From Telmatactis stephensoni (Eukaryota; Cnidaria; Anthozoa; Actiniaria; Isophelliidae): a stretch of DNA of 64,000 nucleotides. The notes below the pieces were generated by a model. The model did no database searches. It was not told where the DNA came from and saw only the letters and a program-made list of their open reading frames with translations. Location of the stretch: the NCBI GenBank assembly GCA_029948255.1, contig JALIZF010001286.1, positions 124,001-188,000 on the forward strand. Reading direction: 5' to 3'. Of this stretch, positions 20,803 through 32,600 are shown piece after piece; the stretch's first letter is position 1; each line of letters starts with the position of its first letter. The translations under genes were made by a program, and so were the position numbers.

Positions 20803-23800
20803 GAGGGTTCGAAATTTTGAGGCTTTGCTCAAATTTAAGATCAAAAGTCCCGAGAGAAGAAAAAACTTGTACAAAAATCTTATAACTGCTCTTGTACAAC
20901 ATGAAAGAATTGAGACGACGCTTTGTAGATGTCAAGATATGTCGAGAGTCGCAGAGAGGGTAGGTATAAACTTGTAGCTCGGTACTCGGTACGATACCAG
21001 GCTGTAAACTCTTAACTTATGTTTACATTTCAAGCTCAAGAATATTACAAAAATTAAAATCTATTTGGCTTGCTCTTTGGCTTAAAACTGTCTTTGTGGA
21101 ATAAATGAATAAAATTTGATTATGTTAAAGTTTACTTGAAAATGGTAGACTCACTCTGATCACTGTAAAATGTTAGCCCCAACATAATTTACTTTTATTA
21201 GTATTTGGCTTATTTTGTTTTTCTAATGAAGCTTATAGATCTTGCTAAACAAGGAGATGAAGCAACAGTCAATAGCTGGTTGATGGTAAGTGATGACAGT
21301 GAAAGACCTATCCACATATATTCATTTTTGTTTGTGAAGACATACTTTTTTGTGCATATAAATTTTTAATAGGCCTTCTGTCCACACGGAAATGCCCAGA
21401 TAGCTCACCATAAACAGATACTTTTGAAACTGCTGCTTATGCTTTTCCATGTGGACACTCATAAACATATACACTGATGTTACAACATCAGTCAATACCT
21501 GCTCAAAAAATCTTTATTTAATGAGGATATAAACATTATTACCGGCGACCCAGGTAGTTTACATAATGGCCTTCAAATAAGAATCCCAGCTGGCAAGGAG
21601 CCAAGCCAGTACTGTTGGCTATTTACAAGCATGGTCGAGAACTGAATTTGAACTAGGGGTTGCCTGGAACAAATTCAGTCTCAGCTAGTGGCCAGAGTGG
21701 TGGCTTGAACTCGGGACCACCGGATTGCAAGACCGATGCTCTGACCACTTGACATGCTGTCTCCTTAAAATGGAATGAAATGAATTGAAATGTTTACCAT
21801 AGTTTCCAAGTTGAAGTGTTTACATGTGGATGGGTTTAGATGCATAGTAGTGTGTTAAAAAGCATCAAGTTATTTGTGTGGATGCTGCTACTGAACGAAC
21901 TGTAAATGAAGGGTTCCCTGTGAAAATGGCCCAAGTGACTTTTTGATGATTTTTTTCAATGGTATAAAATGATATCAATTAACTTTCCTATGTTCAAATA
22001 TCAATGTCTGGACAACCATCAAAAAGTCACTTAGGTCGTTTTCACAGGGAACCCTTCAAATGGACATTGTTTTTGTGTAGACAAATTTTTGTATGCATTT
22101 ACAAAAATATAGTCATACATGTGAATTGGGCTTGATAAAAAAATGCTATCCTGTGGTTAAATAATATAGTGGATTGTAATGTTTTGAACATTGGCCCTTC
22201 ATCAGAGTAAAATGAGAGGTTAAATTAGCTGAGAAATTGAGTTGTTGATTTCTTTTTCAGAAAAAAGAGTTAGTACCAAAACTATTTGGAGAACTCTTAC
22301 CAAGATACTCGGCAATAGACAGTGGATATACAAGAGTTTACAGAATTCCACCAAGAAAGGAAGACTCTGCTAAAATGGGAATTGTTGAATTTGTTGGTAA
22401 TAATTTACCTCAGCTTCTTCCAGATGATGATGAACTTAGAAGACTTAAACTTGAGAAACTTAGAAAAATAGAAAAATATTCGGTTCCACTTGAAGGTACG
22501 CCAGTGTGAATATGGTCAGCAGTGGAAATGGTGGCTTGTCATAGCAACAACAAAACTCTTAAAAAATGCATGAGAACCTTGAGTGGTATCCAGTTTGGTA
22601 CCCAAAACTCGGTTGTTTCTCAATGTAACTGTGCCAAATTTTTTAATCACAAGCTCTAATCTAAACCTGGTATTTATCTCATCATGACTTGAACATTTTG
22701 AACCTGGTATAACTTATCTTATCATTAATTTACAATTTTAAACACAGTGTAACCTGGTATTATAGTGCTACACTTTGAACTAATTAGGTTACTATCAGTG
22801 CTCCATTCCCGGGGTATGATAAATCTGAATAACAATGACAACTTAGCCGGCTAGAAAACAAAGACTCCAACTTGATCGTGAAATCGCGTGGTCAGCGATC
22901 ATTCCAAGCATATTTTGATGACGTCACAAATCATCGTTCACTCTACATACATGCCCAAAAATCGAGTTCAGAGCTCTATAAACATCCCGCGCATGACACA
23001 CAGGAATCCCACTGCAAGATTAGTATCGCTGCTCGCTTCGCTCGCAGCAATAATATAGGCGTGCTTCAGCGTAAGGGCGTCGTTTATGGAAAACTCTGCC
23101 TCATCAAAATCGTTCTGTGTGTCTTGCTCATATAGCGCGTATAGCTGTTCCAACGCTGTCTTGAAATCGTCCGCGGCAATTGCCCTATCGCATAATGACG
23201 TCACAGTTTGTTTACATTGGGGATAGGTGCTCAGAAACAGTGGAAATTGGGACAATATTCCTTTTCGAAGTACAACTTCAATGTATCGAGTTTTGATATA
23301 TATCATGTATCAGTGATTACTCATCTGCATTTTATTTGATATGCAATCACTCTGATCCCCTCTGGCGACCATAATTCTTAGCGTCAAAACAATAAAATAT
23401 TTTGGTGTGACGTCATTATGCGATAGGGCAATTGATAGGTCACGCAAGATATTTTCGGTTGGTTGACCGTCTTGTGTAATCTCAACGGATTTCATGACTT
23501 GCAGTAAACGTTTATGTAATTTACTGGCTTCGCTGCGCTTTGCTTGAACTGCGCTAATTAATTAGCGCCTTTCTTGACATAATTCTTTTTCTCCCTATAC
23601 TTATTGTTCGTCCTCGAGAGTTTGCGTGTCCCGTTTTGCACTCCAGATGCAAAAGCAAAAGATACGGCTTACCTCTGACTCCAAGTGCTTGACGAACAAT
23701 CAAATTTTTCACTGCATGCTGCCGACACGGAATGTGGAACAACGGAGTTCGAGACGTTTATGGTGGCCCATGGCTGCCACTACATTTTTAACCTTCTTTT

Positions 23801-25293
23801 GTATAATTTTTGTTTGATTTTCATTATGTTTTTCATTTTAAAGTGAAAATAAAAGGAAAAACAAATACATTTTGAAAATAATATCAAAAGTAAAATGAAA
23901 ATGAAATGAAAAGTAAAAGTAAAATGAAAATGAAAAATAAAATGAAAATCAAAAGTAAAATGAAAATTAAAATCAAAAGTAAAATGAAAATGAAATGAAA
24001 AGTAAAAGTAAAAGTAAAATGAAAAATAAAATGAAAATCAAAAGTAAAATGAAAATTAAAAGCAAAAGCAAAATGAAAATCAAAAGTAAAATGAAAATCA
24101 AAAGTAAAATCAAAAGTAAAATCAAAATCAAAATCAAAAGTAAAATCAAAATGAAAAGTTAAATGAAAATCAAAAGTAAAATGAAAATCAAAAGTAAAAT
24201 CAAAATCAAAATCAAAAGGAAAATGAAAATTAAAATTAAAATCAAAAGGAAAATGAAAGTCAAAAGTAAAATCAAAATCAAAAGTAAAATAAAAATAAAA
24301 ATAAAAAGTTAAATGAAAATCAAAAGTAAAATCAAAATCAAAAGTAAAATCAAAATCAAAAGTAAAATCAAAATCAAAAGTAAAATCAAAATCAAAAGTA
24401 AAATCAAAATCAAAAGTAAAATCAAAATCAAAAGTAAAATCAAAATCAAAAGTAAAATCAAAATCAAAATAAAAAGTTAAATGAAAATCAAAAGTAAAAT
24501 CAAAATCAAAAGTAAAATCAAAATCAAAAGTAAAATCAAAATCAAAAGTAAAAGTAAATTCACTTTAGCGACGTGGCCCATGGCTGCCACGGACCGTGGC
24601 TGCCACTACCATAATCCTTTGCGGCACGTGCTTTGTTAAACAAATATGGCGGACAACAGCACGGAGAAGTGAGAGGCAAATCCATTCTATATTTAATCTG
24701 ATTTTGCTGGATGTCCCTAAAGGATGAACCTCTGAACCATTTCTAAATACGCCACAGCAACAAGACAGTTCAGGGTATTGGCTGCAATTGGAAAATAAGC
24801 TTAACTCAAAGTTATAGCGGACGACGTCAGTATTAGATAAATTTAGCTACAGAGGAAAATAAAGACAGATGGATATAAGCTAACGGGCTGGATAACTTAC
24901 TTATAAAGCTATATTTGCATTATCCCGGACATATGCTGTAAACCACAAACTGTTATGGTTGAGGGCCTTTAATAGTGTCGAACTACGATCAGAAGTTGAT
25001 TGGTTGCAAGTACAAACGAGTTCTAGCCAGATCTAGAAGGATTTTATCGATGCAGTTCTTCTGAGTCAACTGTACCACGGTCATCAAGCTTGAGGTTTTA
25101 GGCTGACATCACAACATTGTAGTCAATTTAACATTTTTCTCCACTCCCAGGCTTCCCAGTAACTAAAGAGCAGTTGGAAACAGTTGCTATGGAGACAGGT
25201 ATGCTGGAAGAGCCAGATGATATCTTACCATGTGATATTAGGAACACCTTCCTCTTTAAAACTGTAGCTTTGTTCACTACTATGGCTTGGTAA
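20792..25293 (+). CDS. MRPL17: Mitochondrial ribosomal protein bL17m
   Basis: Four exons: 20792-20959, 21232-21285, 22261-22495 and 25151-25293 (TAA), 199 aa. The first exons carry the L17 signature: RRKNLYKNLITALVQHERIE, then TTLCRCQDMSRVAERLIDLAK after joining exons 1 and 2. Exon 3 adds the GYTRVYRIPPRKEDSAKMGIVE block typical of L17. Human MRPL17 is 175 aa; the extra length is in the C-terminal tail (exon 4, VTKEQLETVAMETG ...). Role: large-subunit mitoribosome protein near the exit tunnel, imported through its N-terminus. Intron phases are 0, 0, 1. The last exon lies between the arms of a large inverted repeat, and intron 3 contains one whole arm. Confidence 0.92.
21550..21766 (-). mobile_element. 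tRNA-derived SINE, second family
   Basis: On the minus strand the head reads agcatgtcaagtggtcagag (A-box-like) and ggtcccgagttcaagcc (B-box-like), followed by an unrelated body toward 21550. It lies in bL17m intron 2. The body differs from the 12466/34404 family. Confidence 0.65.
21908..22057. mobile_element. Palindromic miniature element, 150 bp
   Basis: The ends aagggttccctgtgaaaatg and gttttcacagggaaccctt are inverted. Inner gtgactttttgatg / catcaaaaagtcac continues the pairing. A diverged relative is at about 44440-44610 in the UBM-like gene. It lies in bL17m intron 2. Confidence 0.8.
23176..23434. repeat. Inverted-repeat element with 27-bp arms
   Basis: The arms gcaattgccctatcgcataa and ttatgcgatagggcaattg are exact, flanking about 200 bp. 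Minus-strand frames crossing it (22968-23306, 23310-23495) have no recognisable domain. Confidence 0.75.
23757..25135. repeat. Left arm of a giant inverted repeat
   Basis: The order is ggtggcccatggctgccac, then a simple-repeat block (about 23830-24560), then gtggcccatggctgccac again, then about 550 bp of unique sequence ending at ggttttaggctgaca. The whole order recurs as reverse complement at 26795-28977. The unique part looks more than 95 percent identical by eye. It lies within bL17m intron 3 and ends about 15 bp before exon 4. Confidence 0.88.
23830..24560. repeat. AAAATCAAAAGT-type simple repeat
   Basis: Irregular mixtures of aaaatcaaaa, aaagtaaaatg and aaaatgaaaa fill about 730 bp, part of the left arm. 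The complementary block is at 28309-28880. Confidence 0.95.
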
Positions 25294-25411
25294 AATGATG
25301 TGCTTAACCCAATGAGGGTAGGCTTTTTTTTTCATTTGGTCAATTCTCAATTTTTGAGCTGTGGTCTAAACACATATTACACCACCACCAATCCATAAGC
25401 GATAAGTGCTG

Positions 25412-25417
25412 AATAAA
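25412..25417 (+). terminator. Polyadenylation signal AATAAA of bL17m
   Basis: First canonical AATAAA after the stop at 25293, about 120 bp downstream. Confidence 0.55.
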
Positions 25418-25570
25418 ACTGAAAAGTACACACTTGAAGTGGAGCCTAATCAAGAACAAAATGCAAAGGCATAATACCAGATAGAGAAGATATTGTTGAA
25501 GTGCATTTATTTATTTAAAAAGTCAATTGTGAAAAAATATTTTTCCTATTCAAAGTTTTATATAAAATAA

Positions 25571-25730
25571 TACTGTCAGTGAGACCATCAAGGCGGTCAC
25601 CTATTAAGCGACCACCCTCTATTCAGCGGCCACTTTTCAAACTTCCCAAAATATATGTAGGCAACCTCTATTTAACAGCAGCTATTTTACAAGGCCCAAG
25701 GGTGGCCGCTTAATAGAGGTCTCACTGTAT
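25571..25730. mobile_element. Degenerate TIR element with ggtcac / gtggccgct blocks
   Basis: The ends tactgtcagtgagacc and ggtctcactgta are approximate inverted repeats, and inner motifs tattaagcgaccacc / ggtggccgcttaatag pair. It lies between bL17m exon 4 and the right arm of the giant repeat. Confidence 0.55.
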
Positions 25731-26686
25731 TTACATCTTGAATCCTGAGATGGTTTGCTTTGATTGATTTATAGTACTAAAAGTTAAAAGTAAGCCTAGG
25801 TTAGAGCAAACACATCTTCTGCCCTTCTGTCAGTTGTATCTTAGTACAAAATTCAAAATAATCATTTCTGTTACATTACAGCTAATTCAAGCAAGGCCAC
25901 TTGCTTAATAATTTAAATGTTGAAGCATATTAAAGCACATCAAATTCATTCTCATCTGTTTCAATCATATGTTTTAGTTAAATGCAAAAATGTAAATAGA
26001 ACAATAACATTAACATTTCAAAATAGTGCCCAATTCCTTGGGGTTGGGGACTCTTGTATTTTAGATGGTGGGGATGCTCCTCATACATTTCAAGTCTAGT
26101 TCACATGGCGTCATAATTATTTGCAAAACAAGCAATTTGAAAAGAAAACATACTACTAAAAGACAATTTCAGAAGAAAGGAAAACACCTGAGTCTTTGTA
26201 TTGCCAGGTAAACCCCTCAGGGGATAAGGGATGTTTTGTTTCTTGCTTATGATTATGACGCTGGTGTGAAAATCAGAGACCTGGTACTTTCAGAGACAAA
26301 CTTGTACTTTTTAGGATCCTTACTTTTTATCTTACATACTGGAAACAAAGATTGAGTGGTACCTGGGCAAAACCCTTTGACCACAGCCACCTAAAGAAGG
26401 CTCTGGCAGTGTTCAACATAGCATTTTTGATGAGCATCCCTACCCCAATATACCAGTTCCCTTTAATGCCCCCTCTCATTAAAAAAATGCCATTTTACTC
26501 CATGTCCACTATACCAGGGGGTGAGGGTGGGGAGGGGGGGGGGTACTCCCATATATTTGCTATATGGGTATGTACCACTGGATAGGGTATGGTTTTGGCC
26601 CTGCTGTCTTTAACAGGGTATACATTTTACCCAAAATTGTCTTAAACATGATCTATAATTCTGAAAAGGGATTGCAAGCCATAGAG

Positions 26687-26800
26687 TGATTTTCATCGGA
26701 CTGTGAAACAATTACTAATGGTCAGTGTTTAATAGTGCCTAATAGTTGTATTGCAACAAAAGAAAACAATGGGTGCAGAGTCTATTAGTGTCTAGTTACA
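26687..26800. mobile_element. Truncated copy of the AGAGTGATTTTC palindromic element
   Basis: agagtgattttcatcggact through tctattagtgtct matches one half of the complete element nested at 39318-39480. The other end is missing where the right arm of the giant inverted repeat begins. Confidence 0.65.
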
Positions 26801-27362
26801 TTGACCATTGTGGTGTCAGCCTAAAACCTCAAGCTTGATGACCGTGGTACAGTTGACTCAGAAGAACTGCATCGATAAAATCCTTCTAGATCTGGCTAGA
26901 ACTCGTTTGTACTTGCAACCAATCAACTTCTGATCGTAGTTCGACACTATTAAAGGCCCTCAACCATAACAGTTTGTGGTTTACAGCATATGTCCGGGTA
27001 TATGTCCGGGATAATGCAAATATAGCTTTATAAGTAAGTTATCCAGCCCGTTAGCTTATATCCATCTGTCTTTATTTTCCTCTGTAGCTAAATTTATCTA
27101 ATACTGACGTCGTCCGCTATAACTTTGAGTTAAGCTTATTTCCAATTGCAGCCAATACCCTGAACTGTCTTGTTGCTGTGGCTTATTTAGAAATGGTTCA
27201 GAGGTTCATCCTTTAGGGATATCCAGCAAAATCAGATTAAATATAGAATGGATTTGCCTCTCACTTCTCCGTGCTGTTGTCCGCCATATTTGTTTAACAA
27301 AGCACGTGCCGCAAAGGATTATGGTAGTGGCAGCCACGGTCCGTGGCAGCCATGGGCCACGT

Positions 27363-28301
27363 CCAGCCTAGTCCCCAGGCTATCCCGTCTCTCGTTTCAA
27401 AACGTGACGTCACAGAGTGACTCCAACGGGAACGCCTAGCGAATAATGCCAAAGTTCAAGATGGCGGACGCTAACTTAGAGAAAAAATCGAGACAAACGT
27501 GATTAGAAGACGCTGTTAACTTCACAGTTAAATGCTCCCGGATCTCACAAGACACCCTATATGTGAAATTAACTGAATTGAACTGAGTTCAAAACTCTAA
27601 CGGTTGTGTGTTCGCATCGATCGAAGCAATACGATAAGTTGTGTTCTCGGCACTTCGAAGGTAAAATCTCTTAGTAATTAACGGCTATCTATACCGCTAA
27701 AATTTCTGGTGAATTGAAATTGCTTTATTTACACAGACTACTATCACTAGTTGAGTTAAATCCACATATATTTATATTATGCACTTGAAATAAAACAAAT
27801 CTCCGTCAGAGTCTCTGTAATAAATGTAATGTATCTGATATTTATCAAGTTCCCTTTAGCCGCAACAGGGTTCGATTCAAATTTTAAACAAACTTTTAAA
27901 ATTGTAAACAAACTTCACTCAGTTAGTTTTATAATCACTGCTAAGACTGTGATTGTTTGAAAATGTAATAGATTTGAATAAAATGTACTTGTGCGTAGTC
28001 TCTTGACTCTGAAATCCCTTTTACAGTCTATAATCTTCCTCTATGCTTTCTTAAAAACATATAAACTCGTAAAAATCCAATTTTTGGTCTATATTGGTGA
28101 ATGTCGATACTCATTCCACCGAAATTGTTGGAAAAACTTTAAAAATTCAAGTTGTTAAGTCCGCTAAAGATCAGGGACACTTTTGGTCAAATCAGGGACA
28201 CTTTTGGCATTATTCGCTAGGCGTTCTCTCGCGCTTACGCGCTCGCCTCAGGTCTCGCTCGCGCTTCGCGCTCGCAGAGGAACGCCTGGGTACTAGGCTG
28301 G
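27363..28301. mobile_element. TIR-bounded insertion within the right arm, about 940 bp
   Basis: The ends ccagcctagtccccaggc and gcctgggtactaggctgg are inverted repeats. A second inverted pair, aacgcctagcgaataatgcc / ggcattattcgctaggcgtt, lies further in. The flanking gccacgt is present on both sides and single in the uninterrupted left arm, so it is a likely 7-8 bp target-site duplication. No transposase frame is seen, so it is probably non-autonomous. Confidence 0.8.
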
Positions 28302-28308
28302 GCCACGT

Positions 28309-28880
28309 CGCTAAAGTGAATTTACTTTTACTTTTGATTTTGATTTTACTTTTGATTTTGATTTTACTTTTGATTTTGATTTTACTTTTGATTTTGATTT
28401 TACTTTTGACTTTCATTTTCCTTTTGATTTTAATTTTAATTTTCCTTTTCCTTTTCCTTTTCCTTTTCCTTTTCCTTTTCCTTTTCCTTTTCCTTTTCCT
28501 TTTCCTTTTCCTTTTCCTTTTCCTTTTCCTTTTGATTTTGATTTTGATTTTACTTTTGATTTTGATTTTACTTTTGATTTTGATTTTACTTTTGATTTTG
28601 ATTTTACTTTTGATTTTGATTTTGATTTTACTTTTGATTTTCATTTCATTTTCATTTTGCTTTTGCTTTTAATTTTCATTTTACTTTTGATTTTCATTTT
28701 ATTTTTCATTTTACTTTTACTTTTACTTTTCATTTCATTTTCATTTTACTTTTGATTTTAATTTTCATTTTACTTTTGATTTTCATTTTATTTTTCATTT
28801 TACTTTTACTTTTACTTTTCATTTCATTTTCATTTTACTTTTGATATTATTTTCAAAATGTATTTGTTTTTCCTTTTTTT
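28309..28880. repeat. ACTTTTGATTTT-type simple repeat with CCTTTT core
   Basis: This is the complement of the left-arm block. The centre (about 28440-28530) is a pure (CCTTTT)n run that the left arm lacks. Frames of Leu/Ile/Phe or Lys/Ile/Arg monotony (28094-28672) are artefacts of it. Confidence 0.95.
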
Positions 28881-28980
28881 TTCACTTTAAAATGAAAAAC
28901 ATAATGAAAATCAAACAAAAATTATACAAAAGAAGGTTAAAAATGTAGTGGCAGCCATGGGCCACCATAGACGTTAAACC

Positions 28981-29622
28981 ACTTCGCAATCGTGACTTGG
29001 CTAAGTTTATTGAAGCGGTGAAAACTACATTTGATTTTGGCTCCAAGGTGAAAGTGAATTCAGTTGATCTCCAGGATTTGTCGATTAGTTGTTAACTCCG
29101 TGACTCCTAAACTTGAACTAACTAAAAAGTCTTTAAACTAAATGTTCCATAAATGTTATCGTATTACTAAGTTCGCGTGATAGATATATTTAGCTATAGC
29201 TAGGTTGCTAGGTTACATGACACTATAAGATAAAGTAAATGTTTGAAGTCAAACAGAAACCCTATGTTGGTTTGTTTGGGTTAGTTATAGTGAAAGAGGG
29301 TACGTCACACAAGCCGAAACATGACAATCAAAACGATCAAGGCTACAACACTTAAAATGCTTAACTAGTAAAATTACTCAAAAATACATTGAGGTTAATA
29401 AATACATAATTACTGGAAATCTGTAGCGTATCACAGGTGTTCCCAACTGAACAGACTTGAATACAGTTGGACAATATTTTGATCAATCAACATATGTATA
29501 TATCACCGAGTCGTTTCCTGTGGTATAAACACGAGCAACAGAAAAGGCATGCAAAGGGCCATTCATGGGAGATTGCATGATTTCTCACTAGACAAACTCT
29601 CTTGCCTTTTGGTGTGATTATA
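28981..29622. other. Upstream region of the multicopper oxidase gene
   Basis: AT-rich sequence between the giant repeat and the first coding exon. gtataaac at 29521-29530, about 100 bp before the ATG, could be a TATA-type element (tggtataaacacgagc). No gene is seen. Confidence 0.45.
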
Positions 29623-32600
29623 ATGAATCTATATCAGAATAGCTGGCCTCTATTTCTTACATTTCTACTGATTTCTTTTGTTTCGTGCAAAATCTGCACC
29701 AAGGACATTTGTGAATATCATTTTGTAGTGAGAGAGGCTCAAACTATGACTTACACGGCTGTTGATCCTGCAAGTGGTTCCAAAATGTCATACGGGGTTA
29801 AAATGGACGAAAATGGTGATCTTGTCTTGTCACCTACAACGTATTCAAGGTATGTATCACGGCTCACGATATTCTTAATTATAGTAGAACACCTGTACCA
29901 GCTGCTTGCACGCAAGGTCCACAAGAGTGCATGTTTACTTGGTGTAAAATCAATCCAAGTTATTAGTGGATAAAAAGATAGTTTAATGGATGCATGCACT
30001 CTAGCTTAGCTAATTCGTGGAAATAGAGAGGGGTGTCGGGAATTCGTTTGCCTAAACCAAAGACGGAATCGATGAAGGCGACGTTACCCGACCGTGTCAG
30101 CCTTCGGGCCATTCACTAACTCAACAATTTAGAATAGGTAGACTTTCAGTAGTTAATAGTGACTGGCCTGTTCTTCACAGTGTACTTCCACAAACTCATT
30201 CAAACTCCAAATTAACATTCCTATTCAGTTTCAATTGAAGTTTTAGGGGACCTTCGTCATCGTGCTACTAAATTCAACTCAAATCAAATCAGAATGCGAA
30301 CGATGCGTTGTATACGGTGGTACGGCTTTGTTAAGCGAACACTAGCTAAGGTTCCAAAAGCTTCAGAGCATCATAATTCCAGATTTATTTATCACTTTGG
30401 CGTATTTTGAGCATTTTTTAGAGATGGTGTTTCGGATAAATCAGTATCATCCATTCCGGTAGTGGAGACCGGCTGTGATCTTCAAAATTGTGTCTCAAAA
30501 TATGGCGATAGCGTCTTTCATTGCATAGATATTTTTATCTAAACTTTAGTCACCATCGTTTTTTCAACTTTCATTAATAAACTTAAAATATTTACAATTT
30601 GTTGTAGCTACAATATAATTCTGTAATTAAGGAAAATTTTAAGGAAATCTGTTCAAAGCCTATGTACCTATTGCGTTTTTAAATCACAAGAAATTCCGCT
30701 CCGTGACACCTTAGAATCGGCCTAAACAAATGCCCCATGCACTGGGCCTTCGCGTGACCAGGCAAAACTCATCAATTTCTCGTTTCTGAAGATAATATTT
30801 ACCAATTCTATCAGTATATACATAGATCATTTTTAGTCTCCCTATCTAAAAATATTATTTTTAACAATTAATTTTAGGAATTAGGATTTAATTATTTTTA
30901 GAATTTTATGATATCACAACTAGGAATTTTTAGATTTGTACAAGTTGATTTATATTAGGTTAATATTTATTTATCATTAGTTTTTCGTTTTATAGATAGA
31001 TACACGACCCCATAAGCGACAGCTTTAAAAAATATCGTGTTTAAATAAAGTTGATGTATGTATGTATGTGTATGTATGTGAGCGTTGCGTGACGAGGCTA
31101 AACACGACTGCGAGGGAGACTAGATCATTTTATGTGGAGTTCAAAACTGGAAAAATGAAATTTCGTCGATCAAAACAAAAATGATTTTGAAGTCCCCTGA
31201 GACCTTAAGAAAACAAAAATAATTTAACTTCAAGAGTATTTAAAAATATCAATTTTTATGAAGGGCGTTCTTTCTTCTAGGAATAATACAGAAAGTGAAT
31301 TTATAACTGCAAATCAGAGAATACTGAAAATGCAGATTTTGTTATTTACAGACAAGTTCCCAATATCAGTGTTCCAGTGGACAAGGTTCATACTGTAGAC
31401 GGTCACACAAGGACAATCATTACAATCAATGACCAATTCCCAGGACCAGCTATTGAGGTTATGGAAGGAGCTCAGGTACGTCTTTAGAGCAGATTTCGTA
31501 TGAGTGTGAAACTGACCGCGCCGTGCCGTGACCGTGTCAATGCCGTGATGTCTAAAAAACATTGAAATTCCTGCCGTAACCGTGAAGTGACCGTGCAGTG
31601 CCGTTTTCACAGACATACGAAATCTGCTCTATTTGTCACGTTATGTTGCGCGTGTGCGTGAGCGCTAGATTTGACTGGTGTAGATCAAGTCACGCGACAC
31701 GTAACTTCTGCTCTTTTGTGTTGAGAGAACGTTAAGAACGTTGCTGTATTAGCATTCTAAACTATATTTCGTAACTTAACTGTAGCATGGCAAAGGGCAG
31801 AAGTCCTTGAACATTCACGTGATATATATGTGAAATTCTAAAACTGTATTACGTGACAAATGCAATAGAAGTACTGACGTCAAACCAATCGAGAAACTAT
31901 TGTGCTATGCGATGATCCTTTGTGATAATGATGTTTTTCTTGATTTTGTTGATGATGATGATGTTAATGATTAACGAGTCACTGCTTTGGATTTGCCACA
32001 GGTAGTTGTCAATGTAGTAAATGAACTTCAATATAATGGACTAACGATTCATTTTCATGGAATGCACATGAAAAACAACCCATGGATGGATGGAGCAGCG
32101 TATATAGCCCAGTGTCCAGTCAGACCAAAGGTGGGTGGTATGTAACCCAGTGTCTAGTCAGACCAAAGGTGGGCGGTATGTAACCCAGTGTCCAGTCAGA
32201 CCAAAGGTGGGTGGTATGTAACCCAGTGTCCAGTCAGACCAAAGGTGGGTGGTATGTAACCCAGTGTCCAGTTAGACCAAAGGTGGGTGGTATGTAACCC
32301 AGTTAGACCAAAGGTGGGTGGTATGTAATCCAGTGTCCAGTCAGACCAAAGGTGGGTGGTATGTAACCCAGTGTCCAGTTAGACCAAATTTGGATGGTAT
32401 GTAGCCCAGTGTCCAGTCAGACCAAAGGTGGATGGTATGTAACCCAGTGTCCAGTTCGACCAAAGGTGGGTGGTATGTAGCCCAGTGTCCAGTTCGACCA
32501 AAGGTGGGTGGTATGTAACCCAGTGTTCAGTTAGACCAAAGGTGGGTGGTATGTAACCCAGTGTCCAGTTAGACCAAAGGTGGGTGGTATGTAGCCCAGT

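Larger units (their letters stand above)
26795..28977. repeat. Right arm of a giant inverted repeat (interrupted)
   Basis: It is the reverse complement of 23757-25135. The unique block is 26795-27362, followed by an insertion (27363-28301), then the simple-repeat block 28309-28880 and ggcagccatgggccacc at the outer end. Small differences from the left arm include a local duplication of catatacccgg near 26992. It lies upstream of the multicopper oxidase gene. Confidence 0.87.

Noticed and set aside
22968..23495. Two minus-strand frames of 112 and 61 codons
   Set aside because: They cross an inverted-repeat element, have no recognisable domain and no consistent splice link. A degraded gene cannot be excluded.
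28094..28672. Long frames of Leu/Ile/Phe (plus) and Lys/Ile/Arg (minus)
   Set aside because: They are translations of the ACTTTTGATTTT and CCTTTT simple repeat; no domain or splice support.
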